DNA of 64,000 nucleotides from Cheilinus undulatus (GCF_018320785.1 NC_054866.1:13563885-13627884); one strand, 5' to 3'. Counted from the first letter of the stretch, positions 47,901 to 61,767 are shown. The notes: generated by a model not told the origin, from the letters alone. Made by a program: numbers and translations.

Positions 47901-50900
47901 ACACATCGCTACTGAATCCAATCTGAAAGCCCCTTAATGCTGCCAGTCAGGCTAAAAGTTGCTTAAAATGATTTATTATAATTGTCTGGCCGCAGATGAT
48001 AAAACTGATTAAAAGCCAGAGGAATTAGAGTTAAATAAACTGCATAGTGTATGACTGGTTATTGAAGAAGGAGGTAAAAGCTAGGACTAGGATGCTTTGT
48101 TTAAATAGAAGGAAAAGTATGTTGTAGGATCTGTACCGACCTGCTGCTTTGTGTGTTAAGTTGCCGAAAGGAATCTCTCATTTTAAGGCTGTGTTGACAG
48201 GTAAAATCATCACTTTAATCTCCATGTTTGCTGAAGTTTATCTTACAGCTTCTTTTGCGGTGCTAAGAAAAGAAGCTGGAATATTTAAGGAAGTCTAGAT
48301 TGGATAACTTAAAAAATATTCAGTCAGTCTTGTGTACTGTAATGATTAAAAAAAGGGAATTAACAAGGCTCACTGGCCAATCCTTGTTTACATGACTTGA
48401 AAGAATGAATCAGTTTAAAGTTAAACAAGATTAAAACAATGTTTGTGAATTGCTGGTTGAATATCAAGAGATTGGCATTCTTAAAATCTGGCTATAGTTG
48501 TATGTGAGATATGCATGCTCAAGATGCTTGAACAGGAAAAACTTAATTGTTAAAATTTAGGCATTTTCCCCTATCTTTTATGTCACTCTAACTTAAGCTT
48601 TAATTTAAAAAATGCTCTGTCCACATTTTATAGGCTTTAAATGTTTAATTTTGCCCATATTTGGAGAAGTTTCAGTACTTTGAATCATGTTTCCTGCAGA
48701 CATAGGTTAAAATGTTCCAACAATTAAAATCAATATGGGTAGAAAGAACCAAATATAATTAAGAAGATATTTCCCCCTGTCAATCCTGCTCTGACTATTA
48801 TACCTTTAAAATATTGATGGGTGTATTTTTTATTTTTTGCAGTGATTTGTTTAGTCCCATAGCACTGTCTTTGAAATCTGAATCTTTTCATGTATACTTT
48901 ATAAAAAACAAAAAAACAAACAAACAAACAAAAAAAAAAAACAATCTGGCTCATAGATTATCTTACATCAGTATTGTGAGTGACTGCTGTAGGAGGGTTT
49001 TGCAGTTATAGTTTTCTTCTCAGTATTTGAATGAACTTCAGTTATCCTGGAGGACTTGAAAACATAGCTATATATTTTGTATGTTATGAGTTTTGTTGTG
49101 GTAAGGCAGATTTTCTGTAGCTTATTTACAGCTATTAGCTATCAGCACCTTGTAGATCTGGTTTAAAAATATTAATCATTCCTTTTTATTACTGGTTATG
49201 GTATCACAGAACTTAAGGATATGATGCACTGTTTAATTTTAAGGCTTGTATGGGTTGTCATGCTGTTATAAGTGTGTATGGGAGAGAAAACAAAACTGTT
49301 TTTACAAAATGGATTCAGCAAGTGCCTTTGAATTGATTGTTGCTTCACTTTTAGCGTACTGTATTATGCTGCTCAACTTTGATACAATATGTATCATTAA
49401 TATTAAATTGATAATTTATGTCATTATGGCTTGGTTTCCATGACCCATGTATGCTCCTTTTGATTTCAAATGTTGCTGTTTAAACTGTTACTCATATAAG
49501 GATCTCTTTTATTTAGTGATATTAGCCTGCTGGATTTAAATATACTAGCCAGTTTGTGTCACAGATTTTATTTTGTATTTTAAACCCAAAAGTTGACACC
49601 TTTATTCAAATAGAAATGTCATGTACTGTAACAGGATACCGCAAAATTTATAGCTTTGCAAATGATATTATTAAAAAATCTTATACTTCATTCATTGTGT
49701 GGTTATTTGAGTTTCAGTCTTAAGGCTTTAAAGAAAACTGATGTAATGTCTGTCTGGTTAAAACTAAGCTACCACCAATCGGCCATATGCTTCTGAGAGG
49801 TATACAACTGTTGGACAGTCAAACATGTATACATACAGTGCCGTGAAAAAGTATTTGCCTCCTTTCTGTTTCCTGATTTTTTTGCATATTTATCACACTT
49901 AAATGTTTCGGATCATCAAACCAATTTTAATATCTCACAAAGACAACCCAAGTAAATACAAAATACAGTTTCTAAATGATGATTGTATTTATTAAGGGGG
50001 AAACCTCAAACCTGAAACCTCATACAGTACCATGAAAAAGTGTTTTCCCCCTTCCTGATAACTTATTTTTTGTGAATTTGTCACACTTAAATGTTTCAGA
50101 TTGTCAAACAAATTTTGATATTAGACAAAATCATGTCGACTGGACTTCAGTCAGGACTTTGACTAGGTCACCCCAAAACCTTTTTGAAGCCATTCAAAGG
50201 TAGACTTGCTGGTGTGTTTCAGATCATTGTCCCGCGGCATAACCCAAGTGTGCTTGGGAATCATCTAAATTTAGATGGTTTTTGGCTAATGTCGGACATG
50301 CCTTTGCATTCTGTGATTTTGGCCTTGGAACTCTTCTATGGTTGACATTTTTGCCCCATCTCTTTCTCATTGTTAAATCATGAACACTGACCTTAACTGA
50401 CTCTAGTGAGGCCTGCAGGTCTCTAGATCTTTTCTGGTTCTTTTGTGGCCTTTTGGATGAGTCACTGATGCACCGGAGAAATTTTGGTATCTCGTTACTC
50501 CTGGGAAGGTTTACCACTGTTCCAAATTTTCTCCATTTGTGGATAATGGCTCTCACCGTGGTTTTCTGGAGTCCCATAGCCTTAGAAATGACTTTGTCAC
50601 CCTTTCCAGACTGATAGATGTCAGTTACTTTGTTTCTCATCTGTTCATGAATTTCTTCAGATGTGTTGCTTTATGAGATTGTTTGGCCTACTTCACTTTG
50701 TCAGACAGGTTCTATCAAAATTATGTCTTGGCAGTAATTAGGCCCAGGTGTGGCAAGATTGTGGTTAGTGTTGAACAACCTCCGGATAAGACTATGTTTA
50801 CTGTGTAGTTATTGTAAGAAATGTAAGAGCAATCAGTTCTTGTTCAATAACAGCCCAGAAGTGCTTTTTTTATTATGTGCTGAATCTCAGTTCACTTCAG

Positions 50901-53035
50901 CATTAAAATCGAAGTAGCACAGTGGGTTCAGTGCAGTAGTATGGGCCCCAAAAGAAACTTTGTCTTGAAATTCACTAACAATTAACATGGATCAAATTTG
51001 CTAATATGCACAAGAAAACTTCTAAAATGCTAGTTGGTCAAGGGACAATCTCTTCTGGTGCATTGCAGGTAGGTATGTCCACCTTTTGCTCAGTGCATTT
51101 TGCACTAAAAATGCTCAGGCTCAAACTTTTGAAGAGTGCAAAATTAAAGTTGACCCTGTGGTGGTGATGTTAAAATCTATTCGCTTTGGTGTTGTTCCTT
51201 TACAACCCCACATAAGCTTTATATTTTTTGCTGATTGCCTTGCACTTCGAAAATAATGGAAGTAGTGTTGATTTGTGAAAATTATCAAGATAGCAAAACA
51301 TGATAGTTTCATAAACATTTTTTTACCACAAAGCTTGTTCTCAGCAATAACCTTAGAGCCAGGAAACTTTGGTGCTAGTGTTTTGGTTGTTTTACAAATA
51401 TACGTCATCCCTGCACACTCTAATAAATACAAAAACTTCATCAGGACTTTATAAAATATTATCAGGAAGAATTAAGAGCTTTGACTTTCTAAGAGTCACA
51501 GAAACTTCTTACTTCAGTATTTGTTAAGGTTCTTAAATGAACAATTTCTAAAATAAAACATAACACTTATGCCAATTGAAACTTGTGTCTGATAAATATA
51601 TCAATTTTTTTAAATTGTGTCCTTTCTGAGTCACTCAAAACACCAGTTTAATGAAGGCAACTTTAATATTATGACAAGTCATACCTTTTGAAGTTATCAG
51701 GAGTGTCAAGTTTATTTAAATACAGAGTATTCACCAGTCATACCCATTTCTTTGACATCGCATTCATGGTTTAAAACAGCAATAACCTTCTACTTAAAAA
51801 CTGAAGTTTCAAGGTTGATCTAATAGTAAAATAACTTGAAACAGGGAGTATGGTGTCTACCCCACTTTCACAGAGTGCTGTGGCTAGCTGCTTTGAGCAC
51901 TGTGTAAACTTGTGCCATCTAAGTACTGGAGGACAATGATGGATGAAGCTCATAATCTGTGTCATTGCTGTCAGTCATCTTACCAAGGCTTGCCTCCAAC
52001 TTCTTTCTTTTTCAGCCTTCGAGTTAGCTTTCTAATTTTGAACCTCACAAACCTCTCTCATCTAGTGTCAAATAAATTGGTCTCTCTAACGTAGCCATTA
52101 ACCCACAGCATTTTGCCATCATGGCCACTGTTAAATATACATGCACTTACCCAACATGCTCACAGTTTGCTAACAATGGAGTGTAGATGCTTGAAGAGTC
52201 ATATTTGCACCAAATACAGCAATACCCTCAAATTACACATACTCTGCATGCGCCACATTTTGGGCGTGAAGCAATTCGCCGATGGATAGCACGCGCTAGA
52301 CAAGTTTCTGGACATTTTTGCTTCTACTATGGGTGAGTACATTAGCAAGTTAAAAGGTTTTTGTTTTCTTGACAGAAAGTGCTTCATATGAAAACCATGT
52401 GGTTTCCACCCAAATGTTTTTTTCCTTGTCCCCTGAGTTGTGTTATAGCTGTGACTCTATGACCAAATGCCAAATGATGAAAAATAATGCAGATACAGTG
52501 ATGCAATACATCCAGGAGTCTGGGTAATTTGTTGTACTTTGAGGCTCATTTGATGCTTTGCACATGCTCCCTGTGGTTTGGGAAATGACATAGACAAATG
52601 CTAGTGGAAGTGCAAAGACTGAATAGAAAGTGCAATTTTCACCTTATGGCACTTCAAGGACAGATCACTGTGCAGATGGAGTATGTGGAATTTTGGGGGT
52701 TGCTGCACCTTGTCAGTTAACATGATTTGGCCTCTTGCAATTATTTCACCAGTTTTGCCACCCTCAGCTGTTGGTCAACAAATGCATGTTGTCTAGGAGG
52801 GAAGCAGCATAAGGACTGAGACCTTTGTAAGGCACTGAAGTCCACCACAGATTTCCTACATACTATTGCTTTAAAAGCTTAATGCCATACTGCTCTGAAT
52901 TTCTTCACTACCTCACAGATCAGCAACTTGAAAGACGATGGATGGTGAAAATATGCCGGTGCACTGGACCATACTAAAAGATTTTAAAACATAATTGGTC
53001 ACTCATAGGTACTGATAGCTAAATTCTCTGTTCAT
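47900..53035. other. Intergenic region between inpp5k and xaf1
   Basis: AT-rich, with no supported gene. The only recognisable element is the Tc1 relic at 49836-50800. From 50800 to 53035 I see no conserved coding frame or clear repeat boundary. Short open frames here show no family features. Confidence 0.5.
49836..50800 (-). mobile_element. Tc1-like transposon relic with doubled left end
   Basis: The terminal sequence CAGTGCCGTGAAAAAGTATT at 49836 is repeated in diverged form at 50025 (CAGTACCATGAAAAAGTG), each followed by TCACACTTAAATGTTTC. On the minus strand 50224-50640 encodes a Tc1 DNA-binding region: GKGDKVISKAMGLQKTTVRA, HKWRKFGTV, and RKRWGKNVNHRR further on. There is no catalytic core and no clear right end, so the boundary at 50800 is approximate. 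Confidence 0.7.
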
Positions 53036-53039
53036 AAGT

Positions 53040-53616
53040 GAGGGTAGAATGGACCGTGAGATTGTCAGGGAGATCGATTGGTGCAGTGTCAGCAGTTTTG
53101 CAGGCGCTTCACTCTACCACTGTGGTGAAGAGAGCACTGAGCTGAAAGGCAGGGCTTTTGATTTACCGTTTGATCTATGTCCCAACCCTCACCTATGGTG
53201 AAGAATGAGATCGTGGATACAAGTAGTCAGAGATTCCTTAGGAGGGTGGCCGGGCTCAGCCTTAAAGTTAGGGTGAGGAGCTTGGACAACCCCGAAGGAT
53301 CTCGGGGTAGAACCACTGCTCCTTCATGGATGCCATGAATGGAGCCAGCTGAGGTGGTTCGGGCATCTGATCAGGATGCCTGCTGGGCGCCTTCCTGTGG
53401 AGGTCTTACAGGCATATCTTACTGGGAGGAGACCCCAAGGCAAACCCAGAGCTTGCTGGAAGGATTATATATCCCTTCTGGCTTGGGAGCGCCCTGGAAT
53501 CCCTCAGGAGGAAGTGGAAAGTATTGTGGGGGAGAGGGACGTCTGGGTTGACCTGCTTCTCCTACTGCCACCGCGACCTGACCCCGGATAAGCGGAAGAA
53601 GGTGGATGGATGTTAA
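53040..53616 (+). mobile_element. Rex3/RTE-like LINE 3' end
   Basis: A 5'-truncated non-LTR retrotransposon tail. The segments GAGGTGGTTCGGGCATCTGA, TCAGGATGCCTGCTGGGCGC and ACCCCGGATAAGCGGAAGAA, with a final GATGGATG-type tail, match the end of the RT ORF and 3' terminus of fish RTE elements such as Rex3. Frameshifts prevent a long ORF. It abuts the 3' end of xaf1 in the opposite orientation. Confidence 0.75.
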
Positions 53617-53991
53617 ATCAATTAGACCTTTAGTTATTATTATACCCAAAGATAATGTTGGACTGTAAACAGTTGATGTGAACCACCTCTGCTGACAGCT
53701 TTTAGTGATAAAATGTTATTTTTTAAATAAGATGCAATACCACTCTACATTTACTGTCCTTGGTCTTTTCAGTTGCTGAGAGGAAACAGGGGGATGATAA
53801 ATATTTTGTACATTCCTTACATTTAAACAGACTGCAAACTTCTCTTGCAGTTACTCACCACCCAAAACAATGAAAACCTTCATTTAAACATAAAAGAAAA
53901 AAAACCTCGTTTTATCGTTGCACTTTAGGAGTTCTAACTCATCACCCATCCCTTGGGCAGCTGATTCACTGTTCATTGCTTCTTCTCTTCT

Positions 53992-56900
53992 TTAATTGAG
54001 GAGCACATGAACTCTGCACTTCACCTAAAACACAAAGAAAAGAAGAGAAGACAGTAAGCACAGGGGCTTTTCCACATTATATGATCAAATCCAGTTCGCT
54101 GCAGGAGTGATACCTCATGCCTGCGCAGTGTGGGCAGGGGCAAAGCCAGGTGACAATGGGGGCAGGTGCTGATCTGGTAGGGGTCACCTCCACCACCCCA
54201 GGGACCGTTGCCTGCTCTGTCTGACAGATAGGTTGCCTTGTAGGCTCCGTTTAGTCGAGTAGAAGCCTCCTGTTTGGAGTAATCCTCCTTCTGCCCCCCT
54301 TTTTTCTCTGACTCAGGCTCTTTGTCATCCCGGCTTGTTGCAAGAATACACAGCAGCTGGTTAAGGGATCAAATAAAGAGGTATAACTTAAAAGAAAGGA
54401 GGGACACTCTGCCACCCACTCCACATTGGCTTGTACATCATGTCTTCCTTAAAACTGGAGGAAATATAACACTCACTGGAGCATAAAAAAAGAAAATTGC
54501 AGAAACTTTGGGGAACCTCCTCCTGCATGCATTCAAGACCATGTGATGGCTACACCAGTGTGACTAGTTTCCACATGTGACTAAAAGTTGTATATGAATA
54601 AATGTAAATAAACAGATGATGGCATCTAGTGTCCAATTCAAGGAGTTGCACTTTTTTACTGACTGATGGAAACCTAATAAAAACATTCAGTAAGCTTTGA
54701 GTATTTGCTGAAGGAATTACCAAGACAAAAACAAGACTAATATTTAATGTCAAGAAACAAGTGAAGAAGTTGGCCTGCCAAGAACATGGCATACTTTAAC
54801 AAATATTTTATGTAACAGAGGCAAGGCACTTCATATTGTCCCCATATTTATCCACTGAAAGTCACCACTGTAATTCAATTTTTCAACATACTTGTGGCCC
54901 ATTCTGGACATAAACATTATAGAAGGGAGGATTCTTTGACATTTGAATGCAAGTCTCTGCCCCTCATTACTATTGACTCTCATCTCTCACTGAAAATTCA
55001 ATTTTGCTTTTGTTGCATGATCACAGGCATAACTTCCATTGCTAGCCCTCTGTGCATGTTCATGCCAGGATATAAATCAGTACAAACTCTTTTGTGTATA
55101 TGGTGCAGAAATGTAGCAGATTGTGGGTGCATGCTGTGTGTAAATTTTGGTGCTGTAAACCCAAGCTATCCATTCTGTCTGTCCCTAAAGAACAACAATC
55201 TCTTTAGAAATGCTTTGAAAGAAATTTACCTCATGCTTCTTTATAGCCTCCTGTGGAAATGATGCAGAGCACTTTCTACACTTGACAGTCATTTTTGCTG
55301 CAAGAAAAAGAAAAAACAATAACAGTCAATGTAAAAACATTTATAAAAAGAAAGTTTCCTGGATGTGGGGCAGTGAGATGACATGCATATTTGTCAGCCT
55401 GAATCTATTGTTTCATTTTGAAAAACAAACAAAAAAAAACAGTTCATGGCACATACCAATGTGTTCTATAAAGCCTACTTTGTTTGAATACATTTTCACT
55501 ATATTTGAATAATTCAACCAATTTCATATTAAATGTACAGATTATTGACATCGTTAAAAATGAAATTTTCACTGTGAGAAATTAAAATTACAACACTTTT
55601 GTATAACTTTGCGGTTTAAATCTTTGAAATAAAAAATCATATCAAAATGTTATCATTTTAAAGTTAAGTAAGATCATCAAAAAACTTGTGTCTCTGAATT
55701 TTCAAGTTCTTAAATGTCAGGGTGGCACAACCGTAATAAAGGGACTTTTATTTCAAAATTAAAGTGATAAAAACACATTGTAGAATAATTTATCATCCAT
55801 TTGACTTCAGATGACACTCATGGCCAGTGAAATGGTTTGTAGATCCTTTTAAAGTAAAGGTAAAACCATTTCATGTGTAGGTTCACAGAAAAAAAATCAT
55901 TTTACCATAAAAATATTGATTTTACTATAAAGAATGAATGTGTCCTCTTTCTTACAAGAGCCAAAGCAAAAATATGTGTCTAAATTTTTCCCTGTTTATT
56001 TCCAATTAGTTGCAAATGTCAGGTGGTGCAACTGCAAGAAGGGTCACAATATAAAGTAAATAATATTACTTAAAGCTCCAAGAAAATTCCCTTTACTTAT
56101 ATTAAGATAAAGGAAGGATCACATTATTCTAAAAAAAAAGAAAATGTTCATTGCAAATTTGCCTTGGTAGATAGATACACTTTTCATGTCAGGTGGTACA
56201 ACCAATGTAAAACAACTAAATCTTACTCTACTATGAAATTCCTGATTTTATTTAAAAAACATGTGCCCACTTTCTTACTAGAATGATAATTTAAATTTGA
56301 AGTAAGTTGCAAATGTCATATTTCACAACCGCACTGAAAAAAGCCTTACATATCACTGACCCATGTGTATTTGGACATGTGCATAGCTTCATACCCTCCT
56401 TTGTCTTACCATTGATTGGTGGTGATTTTCTGGTACTCTGAAGGGGCCGTTTGGTGTTGTCGGTTTCTGAGCAGGTCAAAGCGTGCTTGGGTTGGTCCCT
56501 CAGGGTGACGTAGCGACCGCAGTCCCTGCAGAGCTCGGTGCGGCTACCACAGGCCAGACTGTGTTCGTTTAGCTCCTTGAACGGCATCTCCAGCTCGCAG
56601 AAGTTGCAGCTCTCCAGACGCTCCACACATTCATCAGTCTAAGCCAAGAGAAGAGGCAGACAGGTCTGTATAAGATTTTCCACTCTGGCATGAGTGACAG
56701 ATTATTAGATATTCAGATTATTATACTTGTTTTAAGTACATATTTTACAATTTTTCAGTTAACTTAATGTTACAAACAGAGTTCAAAGTAGCGTATTCAT
56801 ATTGCATTTTTTGAGTAAAATTAACATTCAAACCCAAAATCTCGTTTTACAACATTGCAAATAACAGCAAAATTAAGAAGGGAGTACTAGTATTGCAGGT

Positions 56901-59900
56901 CTTTTTTTTCGCTCTGTGTGGGGATTTATTAAAGGAAAGGTGTGTGTCTGTCTTGATCCTAGCGCAGCAGCAAATTATATATAAATCTCCATTACAGCAG
57001 ATTAAACAACAGTTTAGGGTGTGCTTTAATCGCTTGTTTAAGGTAACAACGTTCAAAGTAACATGTTGTGGCTCTGATGGCAGTCAGAGAACTGGGTGGA
57101 GACACTCTAAATCCATGAACTCATTGCTATCTCCAATAATGCTCACTTAATTTAACAATAAACACGCTATTTCCATCAAGTTCTTTATAATAAGAGTTTA
57201 TCTTGTTCTAATGCTTTTATTGCAAACAGCCACACTTTGAAGATCTTTTCAGCAGCAGCTTAGCACACCCCAGTGGGAGAGATATGAAATTTAAAAGCAT
57301 GGACACAGTTACATACTTCAATATACTGAGAACTGAAAGCAGGGATTTATAAAGGTACCATTCTGTGAACCTATACACATAATACCTTTTAATTCTATAA
57401 TACTATGATATATCAAATAGCACATAAATAGTCAGAAACGATTGTGTTATGTCTTCAGTAAGTGTGATACAAAATTCCCCTACAAGATTTTAAAAATGTA
57501 CAATGCATGTGTAGCATAAAACAACCAGAGACTTTTAAAACGGATTAAACTAGGACTGGACGATTTGTGAAAATAATATAATTGCGATTATTTATCCCAA
57601 TATTGTGATTGCGATTTAATGTGCGATTATTTTTAGGTTCCTCATGTAATGTGCTGCTCAGCAAACACGAGCACTAAATCATTCTTTATGATAACCAGAA
57701 CAATACTGGATAAATTAACAAGCTCTCTTTTATTCCTCACTCCATTTCCTTATTGAACAAACAGTAGAGTGGAGGTGGGATAGCTCCACACACACCCCTG
57801 ACACTGACTTAGGACATTCTTATGTATTTAGGCACAATCTGCATTCAGCCTGTTGTTGGATAGTTGGATTTTTAACCTTTTTATGATGCTTTTAATGATA
57901 TGCTCTTATTTAACGTATGATGTGATTGTACTGTGTTGATGGAAGAGCTGGTGATGAAAGACAAATTTCCGAGCAATCGGACAATAAAGTATCATCTTAT
58001 CTTGTCTGAAACTTGGGATGAACAATTAAAAAGAATAAATTCTGATTACGATTTTAGCTTATATAGCAAATCAGATATCAATTGCTATACTGAAGGTGAT
58101 GATAATTTCTTTGTTTTTCTTGTTTTGATTTAGAAAAACACAAACATGAAGAAGAAAAATAGGATTTTGGTAAAAAGAAAAAAGAAATCCACAAAAGAAA
58201 CTTTAACATTTGCATAATTTTTGAGCATAACATCTCTACTGCAAAAATATTGTATCAAACTGGTATTTTGGCACATTTAAGGTAAAAGAAATATTGCTCT
58301 GTCTGTGATTTGAATATTGCAGCATAATGGGATTTAATCTAATATGCAATTAATTTCCCAGCCCCAGATTAAACACAAAAAAATAAAGTAAACCCCAGTT
58401 TATTTCTCTTTTGTGACTGACTGGGAGAAGTCTTAGATAAAAGTGAAAGCAAAGTTGCTGATGACATTTGTGAGTATTATTAACAGCAAAACATTCCCCA
58501 GTGAGTTATTTGCACACTGGAGCTTAGCCAGTCTCTATGGCTTTTGCTTTGTTGTAGTTCGGCATTATTTCATCTTTGAGACAGTTTTATATGCTAAAAA
58601 TCCTCAGTCCGCGTGGCACTAAATCTTTTATTACATGCATGTGAATTTTTAACTTTTTCTTTTGCCCCTCGGCTCACCTCATGATCCGGCAGGTGACAGC
58701 GTTCCATCTTCTGGTGACACTTGGAGCATCTCACCTACAAAGAGACAGAGTAATTAACCCCTCAGAAAATAAGAAAAATAATTAAATAAACAAATGAGTG
58801 TTTTGTGTGCGTGCATGTATGTACCTGTGTGTGCTGCTCCTCTCTGTGTTGTTTAAGTTGATCCCGGGGAACTGCTTCATCACAGTCAGGACAGACACAC
58901 AGGAAGCGGCTGCAGTGAGTTTCGTGAAGAGCAAAGTTGGCTTCTGCAACCTGTTTGTGACTGAAAGACAGGCAGAGGGTTATCTTCTGTCTGTACAATC
59001 CAATATATAAAAGTTCAACAACTGTCTTCCTATTAAATTTAAATGGTCTTTTAACTTTTCATCTTGCTCTAATTCATCTGACTGTTGTCTGTTCAGTTGT
59101 TTTTACAGCACTGCCTCTAGTGTACTACCAACATATGTATTAAATGGTCAATGGTAATAGGAAGGGACTTCAGCTTATGTAGTACTTTTCTTGCGGTCTC
59201 ACTTCTCAAAGCCCTTCTTACACCGCAAGTAACACCTACCCATTTACTCCTCATTTAAACACTGATGGCAAAGGTGTTCATTTATATGCATCTATGCATG
59301 TGTCATATTGACACTCTACTGATGCAGCTTTTGGATCAGTTAGGGGTTAAGTGTGTTGCTTAAGGATGTATAGACATGTGACTGCAGGAGAAAGAGATCA
59401 AGCCCCTGACATTTCAGATGACTGACTGTACCTTGCAGCTCAAATGCCCCTGTGTTAGATCCAACAGTGGCATCTATTTGGAAATAAAATGTATTTCCCT
59501 TGTGAGAGAATTCATTTATTGACAAAAGTAATTTTTGTGTTTCGGCCTAACTGACCACACTAACCAGCAGTATGTCACCTGGTGAAAGCATGAAAAACTT
59601 CAAAGCTCCATAAATGTTCTTCAATCAGGAACACATCATACGTTTACAATTTTAGTGCAAAATGGACATACAGTTTTACTTGGTGGAAAAATGCTCTGCT
59701 CACAAGATGCTCCCTAGGTTAGTCAAGCAGCATGCTTTGACTTTCCAGGGAGCGCATAGCCAGAAACTCCCATATGGATAGACACATTTATGACAGCATG
59801 AGCTAAACACAATTAAATTAGTTCAAAAGCAATTCATCCATCGTAGCATGAATCTGAATATGAGGGTGCAACAAGCTTTATGCTACAAAGGAGGAGGCTG

Positions 59901-61704
59901 GGGTGGAGGAGGTGAAGCTCTGCCAGCAGCAGCAGCAGTTTGGTCCATCAGCATTAATGAAAGCAGGGATTATCGAGAAGTACATCATACTTAAATACGC
60001 CACAGTGTTGAGACACAGAACTGTGATTGGCTGTGGGAGCTGGGCAGCAATAATTGGGATTAGCTGGCTGATCATGGCTGGGCGTATGACTACCATCTCT
60101 CCATGAACAACCGCTAAGCTTCATTGTGTATTCAAAACTCTAATTTTGGTTTAAATAACCACTATCTCATCACTGAAGTCATAAGAATTTCTGCTAAAGT
60201 TCGCATTTATGCTGTGTGACTCTTTAGCCAAAGTCCAGCATTGATACTGTGAAGCTTGTGCAGAACTAGTAATTCAGTTAAGGTTTGATTAAGGTGCGTA
60301 CATGCAAAAGTAATCTGATCTTCAACCTTATCAATGTGTGTCGGCCCAACTTTGATAAATTCAACTTAATATGATTTCATCTGAACTAACATTTTTTACC
60401 ATAATGTTAAAGTCCCTTTGAGTCAGACTAAGACAACAAATACACTTTTCTTACTGCATATATGTCAACGTACTATGTATCAATGGGCTGCCAATGGCTT
60501 CCGTTATTCACAGCAGGCACTGGAGCTGTTCTCCACCATCCCATTAAATCAAAATAAAAGAAATTCACACATTCCAAATGTATTTGTTAAACAGTTCACT
60601 GCCACTGTCAGTCAATGATCAGAGATTCTGTTAACACTGTGTCACTCTGTCATAATCTACACTGTCATCAGACCCACTTCCATCATTAAATGTCCTGTCT
60701 GTAAATTCCTCTGCAAGGGTGCTCGCAATCAAAACAATAACAAAAGATGACAAGTTGATAAGTGCTGCAAACCACCATTCTTCTCCACTCTGATGCTTGG
60801 ATTATACTTCAACAGACCACTACGACCATGTCTACATGCCTAAAAGCTTAAGTTGCTGCCATATGATTGGCTAATTAGATGTCTGTATTAATTAGCAGTT
60901 GAGCAGGTGTACCTATTAAAGTGATCAGTGAGTTTTGGAAATTACAATGAGAGTAACAGGCCATTTTTACAGGAGAAACAATGAAATAATTTTGTGTATT
61001 AGTTTTAAAATAGTTTTAATCATAAGGTAGGCATGCTAAGACATCTGGTTATTCTTTATAAACCCATCAAATCTGAAAGACACTGCATTGATATATTGAA
61101 TAACCTTTAACTGCCTAGTTAGTTTGTGGGAAAGCAGCTCATTCTACTGTTAAACCAGGACAAAAACGAGAACAAAATGTGAACCCTTTAACTCGAGACA
61201 ACGAAAGTGAAAGTAAACATTTGTTTGTTTGTTTGTTAGTTACTTTATTGCCTGTTAGTTTTTTGTTTTTTTACTTTTTTTTTTTTTTCAAACTTTCAAA
61301 AATCAAGCACACAGGATGTATCCTATTTCTAAACAATGCCAGTGTGGGTCTACTTTAGAAAAATTAGGAAACAGAGAACATAACATAGCCTATTATTCTA
61401 CATGGATTTCCAAACAAAGCTAAACTAGCTATTGCAGCCTGGATGGCTTTGAATAAACAGTTGTTGTAAATACATGGCTAAATCAAATAGACAAAACATC
61501 ACTTTGATCACGAAGTGCCGGCTTTCCGAGCACTCCCACTGCCTTCCTTTACACAAACACAAAGTTACTTCACTCCCAGCAATGATAACCAAACTTTAAC
61601 TAAGCAGTTTTTTAGCTGTCATTTTATCTATTCTGATACAAAACTCTGAAACAAGTGAGCTCTTACCATTGTTTGCAGGTTCGTGTTCCTTCCTCGTTCT
61701 CCAT
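53992..61704 (-). CDS. xaf1: XIAP-associated factor 1, complete
   Basis: Interferon-induced zinc-finger protein that in mammals counters XIAP and promotes apoptosis. Minus-strand exons: 61704-61667, 58960-58825, 58734-58678, 56638-56410, 55297-55230, 54356-54114, 54024-53992. These total 804 nt, 267 residues, all phases consistent (human protein 301). TRAF-type C/H fingers: C10-C13-H25-C29, C36-C39-H51-H56, C61-C64-H72-H76, C88-C91-H103-C107, C114-C117-H129-C133, an incomplete C160-C163-H175, and a C-terminal C241-C244-H256-C260 with the XAF1-like LPLPTLRRH context. SRFLCVCPDCDEAVP and CGSRTELC are closer to XAF1 than to TRAFD1. The linker 177-238 is charged and poorly conserved. An ISRE precedes the start codon. 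Confidence 0.9.
57553..58371. mobile_element. hAT-like non-autonomous element in xaf1 intron
   Basis: The ends TAGGACTGGACGATTTGTG with ATTGCGATTATTTA (left) and TATGCAATTAATTTCCCAGC (right) match the inverted termini of a widespread fish hAT-like family. The interior is AT-rich with no transposase. It lies between the exons at 56410-56638 and 58678-58734. Confidence 0.6.
59163..59460 (+). repeat. Interspersed repeat with tRNA-like segment (copy 2)
   Basis: Diverged relative of 38755-39085 in the same orientation: CACTGATGGCAAAGGTGTTC, GGGGTTAAGTGTGTTGCTTA, GACATGTGACTGCAGGAG, AGATCAAGCCCCTGACATTT. It lies in xaf1 intron 1. Confidence 0.5.
60765..60940 (+). repeat. Dispersed vertebrate repeat (copy 2)
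   Basis: Partial copy of the element at 42770, keeping CGACCATGTCTACATGCC, TGATTGGCTAATTAGATG, GAGCAGGTGTACCTATTAAA and the terminal GTGATCAGTGAG. Located in xaf1 intron 1. Confidence 0.6.
61203..61214 (-). promoter_or_regulatory. xaf1: Second IRF-type element in xaf1 intron 1
   Basis: GAAAGTGAAAGT on the plus strand (ACTTTCACTTTC on the gene strand) fits the GAAANNGAAA core of IRF binding sites and differs by one base from the ISRE consensus. It lies about 450 bp inside intron 1. Confidence 0.5.
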
Positions 61705-61767
61705 TGATAATCTTTGATCAGTAACTTACTACCTTTTCTTCACTTCTGGTCTCATTTGACCCTAAAT

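Noticed and set aside
50224-50640. 138-codon minus-strand ORF as an independent gene
   Set aside because: The sequence is a Tc1 transposase N-terminal fragment lacking the catalytic domain, so it is counted with the transposon relic.
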